Shown piece after piece: positions 44,101 to 53,300 of a stretch of 56,914 bases of DNA. Within the stretch, counting starts at the first letter, position 1, and each line of letters starts with the position of its first letter. Source of the DNA: Oxalobacteraceae bacterium (GTDB lineage Bacteria; Pseudomonadota; Gammaproteobacteria; Burkholderiales; Burkholderiaceae_D); assembly GCA_003537575.1 (NCBI GenBank), contig DPRS01000029.1:1-56914 (forward strand), in the 5' to 3' direction. The notes under the pieces are model-generated. The model saw nothing but the letters and a program-made list of their open reading frames with translations. It did no database searches and was not told the DNA's origin. The position numbers and the translations under genes were made by a program.

Positions 44101-47100
44101 GGCCAGCACGGCCTGGCGGTTGCCGGTGACGGCAAGTATCGACAAGGCGTCGGCATGACCGATGGCATCCAGCGCCTGGGCGAGATGCACGAGGCTCAGT
44201 GTCGAGGCGATCTGGCCGCGCTCGTCTTCCTGGTTCGCCGTCAGGTTCCAGCAATGCAGCACGGCGCCCGGCATCGACTGACGGCTCTGCAGCAGTTGCA
44301 GCAGGCGGCGGTACCCGGCGGCGTCGAGCGGGTCGATCTGATAATTGTAATCGCCATCTTCGGCAAAGCTGCTGGCCGGCGTCACCGTGATCACCCGCGC
44401 GCCCTGCCGGCGCAGGCGCTCCGTGGCGGCAGCGCCATAGCCGCGCCCGTCGATGAAAGCCAGCACTACCTTGCCATCGAAGCTACCGAGGCCGCCGCCG
44501 CTGCCGGCGCTGTCGCTCCCCTTGCCGGTCAGTGCGGCTGGCAGTTCATGCAGGCGCCAGGATGGCTGCCACAGCCAGTCCGCCAGCGGCAGCTTGGCGC
44601 CAGCCGACTGCACATGCTTGCGGTTTTCCACCCAGTAGCGCTTGCGTTCGAAGGGATAGGCAGGCAAGGCAATGCGCTTGCGCTTTTCACCCGCATTGAA
44701 GGCTTGCCAGTCGGGCGCGACGCCGGCCAGCCACAGCTTGCCCAGGGTTTCCAGCAAATGGCACTGGTCATCCTTTTCTTCCTTCACATGGCGCAGCGAG
44801 TTCAGCAGCAGCGCTGCCGAGTCCGGCTTCAGCTGACTGCGCACAAAGCTGCACAGGGCATTGCCGGGACCGGCTTCGAAGAACACCGTGTTGTCGTCCT
44901 TGAGCAGCGTGGCGACGCCGTCGGCGAAACGCACGGTCTGGCGCAGATGTTTTTTCCAGTAGCTTGCGGTGGCGATCTCGGCCGGATCGGCCCAGTCTCC
45001 CGACATGTTGGAGATAAAGGGTATGGTTGGCTTGCCGAACCTGATGGTGGCGAGGAAGCGGCCGAACTCTTCCAGGATCGGATCGACCATGGGCGAATGG
45101 CCGGCGGTATCGATCAGCAGCCGCTTGTACTCGATCTGGCGTTGTTCCAGGATGTGTTCGAATTCCTGCACCGGTTCGTGGCGGCCGGCGACCACGCAGC
45201 GGCCGGGATCGTTGATGGTGGCGATCGAGACGCCGTCGATCAACAACTTTTCGACTTCCGGCGCCGGCAGGGTAACGCTCAGCATGCCGCCCTTGTCGAT
45301 TTTTTCGAACAGGGCGCCGCGGCAGCAGATCAGGCTGACCGCGTCTTCCAGGCTGAACACGCCGGCAATGCAGGCCGCGGTATATTCGCCCAGGCTGTGG
45401 CCGATCAGGGCGGCGGGCTGCACGTCCCAGGACATCCACAGTTTCGCCAGGCTGTATTCGACCGCGAACAACGCGGCGAAGAAGTTTTTCGGCTTTTGCA
45501 GGATGGCGGCGTTTTCCTCGACGCGCGCGGCCTCCGGATAGATTAGGCCAGCCAGGTCCAGTCCCGCCTTGCGGCGGAATAGCTCGGCGCAGGCATCGAA
45601 GTGCTGGCGAAACGCCGCTTCCTGCTCGTACAGGCCGCGCGCCATGCCGACGTACTGGGTGCCGCCGCCGGGGAACATGAATACCACCTTCTTCGGCTTG
45701 TCCGTGGTGCGGCCGGTGAAACCCTTGCCCACTGCGATGCTGCCTGCCAGCCGCGCCGGCTTGTCGTCCTGCACGACAAAGGCGCGGCGGAACGCAAAGG
45801 ACTTGCGGCCCACCTGCAGCGTGTAGGCGGTGTCGGCCAGCTTTGAGCCATCGTCATTTCTCATCCAGCCGGCCAGATTTTCAGTCATGCGCTCCAGCGC
45901 CGACGGCGTCTTGGCCGACAGCACCAGCAACTGCCATGAGCGGCTATCCGAAGATTCGGTTTCTGGCGGTTCTTCCAGCACGATATGAGCATTGGTGCCG
46001 CCGATGCCCAGCGAGCTGACGCCGGCACGGGCCGGATATTCGCCTTCCTCGATGCGTTCCAGCCTGTCGATCACGTAGAAGGGGCTGTTGTCGATATCCA
46101 GCTTGGGATTGGGTTTTTCGAAATTCAGGCTTTCCGGGATCACCTTGTTCTTGAGGGCGAGCGATGCCTTGACCACGCTGGCGGCGCCGGCGGCCATGCC
46201 GAGATGGCCGATATTGCTCTTGACCGAGCCGATGCCGCAGAAATTCTTGCGGTCCGTCTGCAGGCGGAAGGCACGCGTGAGCGCGGTGAATTCGATCGGA
46301 TCGCCCAGTTCGGTGGCGGTGCCGTGCGCCTCGATGAAGCGGATGTTGTCCGGCTCTACTCCTGCCACTGCCTGCGCTTCAGCGATGATGTTGGTCTGGC
46401 CGACGATGCTGGGCGCGGTATAGCCGATCTTTTCGGAACCGTCGTTGTTGACCGCGGAGCCCTTGATCACGGCGTAGATGGTATCGTTGTCGGCTAGCGC
46501 ATCTTCCATCCGCTTGAGCAATACGAAGCAGGTGCCGGCGCCGCCGACCGTGCCCTTGCCTTTTTCATCGAAGGCGCGGCAATAGCCGTCCGGTGAGCTG
46601 TAGCCGCCCTGGTGGTAAATGTGGCCGGTGCAGTTGGGCGTGGCCAGGTGCGAGCCACCGGCCAGCGCCATCTTCGATTCGCCGTTCAACAGGCTCTGGC
46701 ACGCCAGGTGAATGCATACCAGCGAAGTCGAGCAGGCGGTGCCGAGCGCGATGCTGGGGCCGTTGAGATTCAGCTTGTAGGAAATGCGCGAAGCAAACAT
46801 ATCCTTGTCGACGCTGATCTGGGTATCCAGCGCGTCGCCGGCCGAGGTGGCTTCATCGCCCTTCAGGAGGTTGAAGATGAAATACGTGCTCATGTTGACG
46901 CCGGCGAACACGCCGATGCTGCCGTTGACGGATTCCGGCGTATAGCCCGCATGCTCCAGCGTCTGCCAGGCCACTTCCAGGGCGAAGCGGTGCTGCGGAT
47001 CTAGGTTGGCTGCCTCGCGCGGATTCATCTCGAAAAAGTGAGCGTCGAACTTGTCCTGGTCCGGAATGAAGCCGGCAGCCGGGACGAAATTGGGGTCGTC

Positions 47101-47334
47101 CAGCGCTGCCTGCGACACGCCCATGCGCTCGAGTTCTTCGCGCGAAAAGCGGGTGATGCAATCGGTCGAGCTGACCAGGTTGGCCCAGAACTGGTCGATA
47201 TTCTCTGCCTTGGGAAAACGGCCGGCCATGCCGATGATGGCGATGTCATTGTTGACGCCATCGTACTCATTATCATGGTCGTCGTTGCTGCCGTCGTAAG
47301 CGTCGTTGTGGTTCATTGTCTTCGATTGGTCCAT
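41170..47334 (-). CDS. Type I polyketide synthase module KS-AT-KR-ACP with terminal condensation domain
   Basis: The product has 2054 residues. Domains in order: an acidic N-terminal tail (1-30); KS (about 31-455) with Cys201 in TACSTS, EAHGTATELGDP and KSNIGH; AT (about 555-860) with Ser647 in GHSLGEY and specificity motif TAGHS at 743-747; KR (about 900-1440) with TGGLGGVG (1190-1197) and Tyr1350; ACP with Ser1524 (LGGESLLG); and a C domain (about 1620-2050). The C-domain motif reads HQIILDG (His1744, Gln1745) instead of HHxxxDG. The KR has Cys1354 where the catalytic Asn is usual. There is no thioesterase. It starts 14 bases after the NRPS stop and is followed two bases later by the Ccr gene. 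Confidence 0.93.
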   Translation of the reverse strand: MDQSKTMNHNDAYDGSNDDHDNEYDGVNNDIAIIGMAGRFPKAENIDQFWANLVSSTDCITRFSREELERMGVSQAALDDPNFVPAAGFIPDQDKFDAHFFEMNPREAANLDPQHRFALEVAWQTLEHAGYTPESVNGSIGVFAGVNMSTYFIFNLLKGDEATSAGDALDTQISVDKDMFASRISYKLNLNGPSIALGTACSTSLVCIHLACQSLLNGESKMALAGGSHLATPNCTGHIYHQGGYSSPDGYCRAFDEKGKGTVGGAGTCFVLLKRMEDALADNDTIYAVIKGSAVNNDGSEKIGYTAPSIVGQTNIIAEAQAVAGVEPDNIRFIEAHGTATELGDPIEFTALTRAFRLQTDRKNFCGIGSVKSNIGHLGMAAGAASVVKASLALKNKVIPESLNFEKPNPKLDIDNSPFYVIDRLERIEEGEYPARAGVSSLGIGGTNAHIVLEEPPETESSDSRSWQLLVLSAKTPSALERMTENLAGWMRNDDGSKLADTAYTLQVGRKSFAFRRAFVVQDDKPARLAGSIAVGKGFTGRTTDKPKKVVFMFPGGGTQYVGMARGLYEQEAAFRQHFDACAELFRRKAGLDLAGLIYPEAARVEENAAILQKPKNFFAALFAVEYSLAKLWMSWDVQPAALIGHSLGEYTAACIAGVFSLEDAVSLICCRGALFEKIDKGGMLSVTLPAPEVEKLLIDGVSIATINDPGRCVVAGRHEPVQEFEHILEQRQIEYKRLLIDTAGHSPMVDPILEEFGRFLATIRFGKPTIPFISNMSGDWADPAEIATASYWKKHLRQTVRFADGVATLLKDDNTVFFEAGPGNALCSFVRSQLKPDSAALLLNSLRHVKEEKDDQCHLLETLGKLWLAGVAPDWQAFNAGEKRKRIALPAYPFERKRYWVENRKHVQSAGAKLPLADWLWQPSWRLHELPAALTGKGSDSAGSGGGLGSFDGKVVLAFIDGRGYGAAATERLRRQGARVITVTPASSFAEDGDYNYQIDPLDAAGYRRLLQLLQSRQSMPGAVLHCWNLTANQEDERGQIASTLSLVHLAQALDAIGHADALSILAVTGNRQAVLAGDRVDCLQALVTGPARVIPYEFPHIRFTTVDIDAGSGSEAAAVAADAGIATYLAAELARLAQPAVAASQATGGDTIAWRHGLRFVQDFVPLPTVKPDIAALPIREQGVYVVTGGLGGVGMAHAQALAANRPRLALLQRAGLPPEAQWSALLAEQGGDPLLLEQLRGIQALRAAGAEVMLVQADVADAAAVDAVLAQVRAAWGGRIHGLVHCAGYGEFVPLRETSRDIIEAVLAPKVRGTINLLAALQADVPELVLLCSSMSVATTGYGLAGYIGACAYLDALAQSHRRNAVNDGQAATRFLSINWDIWNTPQQTARAQGDAALLQRLQDNKTAILPREGIEVIQRALASGAAQAIVSTTDFQQLLRKNRTLADAMLADAGDTMTAGDAAADAATADLSLYERPSLSTEYVAPSTPEEKLLASIWQETLGIAKIGVNDNFFELGGESLLGVKIVVQAKKAGLLIDPKQMFTTPTIAQVAQSLQKSGDASGATEQLQGNDGKSASTPQQSRQRITLDADVLARYGIDPQQVEACYGLTALQTEIYRRFRAGKHGNVTQALSVMEGPLDRNLLEKAWQAMVARHQPLRSRFLDDADGAPVQVVCRDADFAVTALDYSQLDPVAQQQALQNLMARDRTTYYDLAQAPALRLYHVTLAPQSQRFAVLLSQHQIILDGWTSSMLSADLMACLFAIGSGAELPPAPDRNGFGRYLDWLTSQPAARDEAHWRAVFAGYRHADPLRHLMSPQPLLPAGTDVYGERQFTLDAAFLQQVQECARATRTTANAIYQAAWALSLAQLASSRDIVYGVTVHGRSVDYEGIGEIIGQCTNSLPVRLAVTPASGVAELLLAVHEANANAQAHSGLPLARLAALASEAGEGNEGVEIAPEALYSSNFIFENIPRAQSGESALPIRAVAATWADGWHFPLRVFVVPEEQTWVRLAFDRRHFREEDIAQLADRYHRNLVAIASGYQQSLATLLGE

Positions 47335-47348
47335 GGGTGATTCTGATG

Positions 47349-50300
47349 TTAGCGAGCGACCTTGCGCTCGCGCGAACGATTTCGACGCTGCATTGCAGCG
47401 CGCCTTTCCTGGCCGGCGGCCCGGGCGGCATCCGCGCCACTGCCGCTGCCCGGACCATGAGGCCCGCTGCCGCCCTGGCCGTCCTGTTGCCCGAGGAAGG
47501 CCGCCAGTTTCTCGACGGTGGTGGCATTGAACAGCTCCACCATCGGAAACTGAAGGTTCAGCTGCTGCTGGATTTCATGATGCAGCTTGACGATCAGCAG
47601 AGAATTGGCGCCGACATCGAAAAAGTTGTCACGGATGCCAATCAGCTCGGCGGCGCCGAACACTTCGCTGGCGATGCGCGTCAGGATTGTTTCCAGTTCG
47701 TCGCGCGGCGCTACTTTCTCGCTGCGCGCCGGCGCCGATGCCGCCATGCTGCGGCGCAGCGCCGCGATGTCGATGCTGCCGTCTGCATGTAGCGGCAAGG
47801 CGTCAAGCTGGACGTAGCCCGGTTCGACCGCTTGCCCGAACTCGTCACGCAACTCGCTGCCGGTGGCGATTTCACGCGCCAGGTCCGGTTCGCTGCCGCT
47901 GAACCAGCACAGCAAGGGACGTGATTGCTGCCGCAAGCCATCCACCAGGCGGCGGATGTTCGGCCGGGTGTCGTCCAGCCCGACCAGCACGTTGCGACAG
48001 CCATGCCATAGCGCCGCCAGCATCGAGTTCAGACCCTTGGCGACCGGCATCGGGGTGAAGCCGAGCGCGCGCGACAGGCTTTCCGCTTCCTTGTACTGCC
48101 GGCCCATGCCGGTGTCGTGCCACAGACTCCATGAGATGCATGCGCTGCGCACGGCGGGATTGCTGCCCACTGTCTCGATGAAGGCTTCCTGGTAGCGGCT
48201 GGCGATGCTGTACGCCGCCATGCCGCTGCCGCCGAACTGGCCATTGACGGAAGAGAAATTGACGAACAAGGCATTGCCGCGCTGGCCGCAGATGCGGTAC
48301 AGTACCCGCGTGCCCAGCGTCTTGGCGCGCAAGGCATCGTGCAGGCTGCGCAGGGACTGGCTTGCCATGGCTTCTTCATGCGCCAGGCCGGCCAGATGGA
48401 ATACGCCGGCCAGCTTCTGCTGCCACCGTCCTTCCGCCTGCTCGACCGCTTTATCGATAGACGGGAAGTCGCAAATATCGGCGCCGACATAGCTGACATT
48501 GCCGAGCGCCGCCAGCTCGTCCAGCATGTCCTGCTTTTCCGCCGACAATCCGGCCAGCGGCGTGCGCCCTACCAGCAGCAAGCGCGCGCCGAACTGGCGC
48601 AGCAGCATGCGCGCCAGTGCAAAGCCGATGCCGCCCAGGCCGCCGGAAATCAGGTAGGCGCCGCCCATGGCCAGCTGCATGCCGTGCTTGCCTGGCTTTC
48701 CTGCATTACCTGGCCCTGTCTTGGCATCCTTCGCCAGCTCCAGCCGGCGCAGGCGCAGCACATGGCGCCGGCTGCCGCGGTAGGCAACTTCCTCGTCGGC
48801 GTGGAAAGCATCGGCTTCGCGTGCCAATTGGATCGACTGTGCGGCGAGGCCGCCATCGCTATCTGCGCTGGCGAAGTCGATATGCCGGCACTTCAGCCAG
48901 GTGAATTCCTTGCCCAGCGTTTTCAGCAGGGCTAGCAATGCCGCCTTGTCCGGATTCAGGACATCCTCCTGCGCCACCCGTTGCGCCCCCCTGGCTGCCC
49001 AGATCCAGCGCATCGGCGCAGGTTCGCCTTGCGCGGCGAAGGCTTGCGCCAGGTACCACGCCGAATACAGCCCGATGGCGTCGGCCAGCGGCGCCCGGCT
49101 CAGCAGCGCTGTCGTGCCGCCGCCGCTGCTGTCGCAATCCCACAGACTGATGACGCGCTCGACCGTCAGCGAGCGGCGCGCCAGCGCCGCCAGCAGTTGC
49201 GCGTAATGCTCCTGCATGGCCGGATTGATGCAGTAACTGTCGCCATCTTCCTGGAAGCTCTGGCCTGCTGCCACCGTGATCACCGGGCCTGAAATCGCCA
49301 GGTGCCCTGCCAGGCCGCCGCGATCCGCGAACACTAGGGTAAGGCCGCCGCCAGGCTGCGAGGCGGCGTTGCCGAGCTGCTTCTGCACCCATGCCTTGCC
49401 GAAGAACCAGTCCGGCAGCGTGTTCTCGTTGCGTTCGGCGATATCCAGCGCGCGCAGGGCATGGTCGAATTCACCGCCAGCGAAGGCGCTGGCCAGCCGC
49501 GACAGCTGGATCTTGCCGATCTCCGTCTTCGGCACCTGGTCTTTCTCCAGCGGCACGATATAGGATGGATTGACGCCGATTTTTTCCATCACCACCTGGC
49601 GGATCTGGCGAATCAACCCGGACAGTTCCGCACCCTTGAACGCGCTGTGGAAGAAAATCGCCAGCTGGTCGCTGTTGCTTCCCTGCCGCCGCACCGCGCA
49701 GGCCGCGGTGTACGAGACCGTCACGCCGGACACGGTTTCCGCCACCTCGGCAATTTCGTGGCTGTAAAAATTGACGCCATTGATGATGATGATGTCTTTT
49801 TCACGGCCGGTGATGGTCAGCTCGCCATCCTCGATGAAAGCCAGGTCACCAGTCTTGAACCAGCCATCGGCGGTGAAGGCGTCACGGTTGATCTCGGCGC
49901 CGCCGAGATAGCCGCGTGTGACCGTCCCTCCCGACACCTGCAGGCGTCCCGACTGCCCTTCCATCATTGGCTGGTCATTGCCGTCGACGATGCGCATGTG
50001 GACGCCCGGAATCGGCTTGCCGACCGAAACGAAGATGGTATCGTCGCTGCCATAGGTAAGCTTCAGACGCTTCGAGTACGTCACGCCAGAGGAGATCTCG
50101 GACATGCCGTACACCGGCTTGACGCAATCATCGCCGAGGCTGAAAGCCTGCAGCAGTTCGATGAAGGTTTGCGTGGTCCTGGGCACCACCGCTTCGGCGC
50201 CGTTGAGCATGAACTTCAGGCAGCCAAGATCCAACTGGAGCTGCCTGAGCTGTTCCTGCCTGTCGACGATGAGCGAGAAAGCGAAGTTCGGCGCCCAGGT

Positions 50301-53300
50301 GATCTGGATGCGGTGCCGGTCGATCAGCTGCAGCCAGCGCAGCGGATCTGCCAGGATATAGTCGGTGTCGGCCTGCACCTGCGAGGCGCCGGTATGGATA
50401 TCGCGGATGTGGAAATAGATAATGCCGCCGACGTGGTCGAGCGCCATCCAGTTCAGCGACGGCATGCCGGCATCGAAGCCGTTCATCTGCACCGAGCCCA
50501 TGCTGCGGCCGATCAGGTTGGCATGCGACAGCTGCACGCCCTTGGGCATGCCGGTGCTGCCCGAGGTCAGCATGATCAGGGCGACATCGTCGCCGCCGCC
50601 GCGATGGAATTCGCGCGCCGGTTCTTCATCGAGCATGACGTCGATGCCATGGACCTCGACTCCCTCGACGGCTTCCAGCGCGCCGATGTTGCGCACGCCC
50701 TCGATGACGGCATCGCCGGCCAGCACGATGGCCTTGTCCATCATGCGCCAGGCATGCGCAATCTTCAAGGTTTGCGCATTGCTGCTGCGGTAATTCTTCG
50801 CCACCGCGATCGGCACCGGGATGAAGCCACCCAGTGCGCAAGCCCAGAAGGCGACGATGAAATCCTCGTTGCGGTCGAACTGGAAAATCACCTTGTCGCC
50901 GGCGGCAATGCCGGTGCGGCGCAGACCGCTCAGCACGCATTGCGCACGGTGCAGCAGTTCCGGGTACGTCAGTTCGGCCGTGCTGTTGTCGGCGTAATAG
51001 AAGCTGATGCCGTGATCCGGATGCGACATCGCGGCATGGATCAACATGTCCGCCAGCACGGCCGGACGATGCGGCGTTTCGACGATCGCCTCGCTGGTGA
51101 TGATAGCCGGCACTTGCGATACGGCGCGATTATCAGTCTTTCTGGGCTTGCTGACCTGCTGCGGCCCGACTGGCGCCGCACCGCGCGCCTCTGGCGGCAA
51201 CAGATCGTGCAGATGCAGGACCGCCTGGACCTCTTCGGCTGCCTGTTCCAGCAGGATAGCCTGGCGCACCTTGGTATTGCGCGCGATTTTCTGCGCCCAG
51301 GCTAGGCGGGTATCCTGGTTGTGCACGGGAAGCTTGCGCAATTGCCGCGCATCGACCGCGCCATGGCGGGTGAGCGGAATGGCGCCGACTTTCACGCAAG
51401 CCAGCAGGACGACGCCGTACAAGCCGCTTTCCGCAAGCCAGGCCGTGCACGTGGCAGAGTCGATATCCTCCTGGTCGCAGACGACATAGGCTATGAGCTG
51501 GCAGCCTCTGGCCGCATGGGCGCGCACCGCGACATGGCAATCGTGCATGCCGGGCATTTGCAGCAGCCGCTGCTCGACTGCGCGCGGATACACCAGTTGT
51601 CCGTCGATCAGCGCCACATCATCGGGGGAACTCAGCAGCATCAGTCCCTGTCGGGTGACGCGTGCCGTGCAACCGGTCTCCACGGCCAGCGATCCTTCGC
51701 TGAAATGCAGGTGCAGCGAGCCGATCGCCCCGGGCGGCACCGCCCTGCCCGCAGGATCGGCCAGCATGTAGCCGACTGACTCGGCTGCAGCGGCCTGATC
51801 TGCATGCAGCGCCTTCAGCAGGGGCTGCTCCGACCATGCCAGCACGGCCTGCTGTGCCGTTTCAGACTCCAGCGGCAGCGACGACAGCCGCTGCAGCGGA
51901 TCGGCGGCAATGGCGCGCAGCAGGCAAAGATAACTGTCGATGTAAGAGCGGATGGTTTCCGACCTGAACAGGTCGGTATTGAATTCGAAGCTTGCGCTCA
52001 TGCCCGCTTCATTGTCCAGCACTTCGAGCAGCAGGTCGAACTTGGCAGTCTTGTTTTCCAGCGCCAGGTTGCTGATTTCGACACCCGGCAGGCTGAATTT
52101 GCCTTCCGCCAGGTTCTGCAGCGAGAACGACACCTGGAACAGCGGCGAACGCGAGGGATCGCGCTCCGGCAATACCAGGTCGACCACCTTCTCGAACGGG
52201 ATGTCCTGGTGCGAATAGGCTTCCAGCGTGGTTTGCCGGACCTGCTCGAGCAGCGCCACGAATTCCGGATCGCCATCGAGGTCGGACCGCAGCACCAGGG
52301 TATTGGCGAAAAAGCCGATCAGCGGCTCGATCTCGGCGCGCACGCGGTTGGCGATCGGCGTGCCGATGCTGATGTCGGTATCGCCGGAATAGCGCGACAA
52401 CATGACATTGAAGGCTGCCAGCAGCGTCATGAACAGCGTTGCGCCATGGCGCTTGCCCAGTTCCTCCAGCGACGCGCGCAAGCCGGCGTCGATCGCGAAG
52501 GCCAGCCGGTCGCCGTTGTAGGTCTGGTTTTTCGGCCGCTCGAAGTCCAGCGGCAGGTCCAGGGTCGCCTGGTCCCTGAGCTTTTCGCTCCAGTAGCCGC
52601 CCTGCTGCGCCAGCAGCGCGCCCTGCAGGTGTTCGATCTGCCAGACCGAGAAATCGGCATACTGCACCTGCAACGGCGGCAAGGGCGACACCCGGGGCGC
52701 TTCCTGGCCTTCTTGGCGCACGAACGCCTCGTACAAGCTGCTCACTTCGCGGATCAGCACCGTGATCGACCAGCCGTCCGAAATGATGTGGTGCATGTTG
52801 ATGAACAGGCGATGTTCCACTTCCGACAGCCGGAACAGCACGGCGCGCAGCAGCGGATCGGCATCCAGGCGGAAACCGGTTTGCAGATGGCGCGCGACAT
52901 GCGCGGCGAGATCGGCTTCCTTTTCGGCGGGCGTCGCGCCTGCGAGCTGCACCACATCCATGGCCCAGTCGATCGACGGGTGAATTTTCTGCAAGCCGCG
53001 GCCTTCCTGCGCGATAAAGTTCGTGCGCAGCACTTCATGCCGCTCGATCAGCGCCAGGAAAGCCTGTTGCAGCGCCGCCGCATCGAGCATGCCGACAATC
53101 TTCAGCACGCTGGGCATGTGGTAGAAATTGCTGTTTTCTTCGTAGCGGTCAAGGAACCACAGGCGTTGCTGGGCATACGACAAGGGCACCATCAACGGTT
53201 CCTGCGCGCGCCTTTCGAGGATGCGGATCGGCTCTTCGACACAGGCCGCATTGGCGTCGGCGACCATCCCGGCCAGGCCTTCGATGGTGGCATTCTCGAA

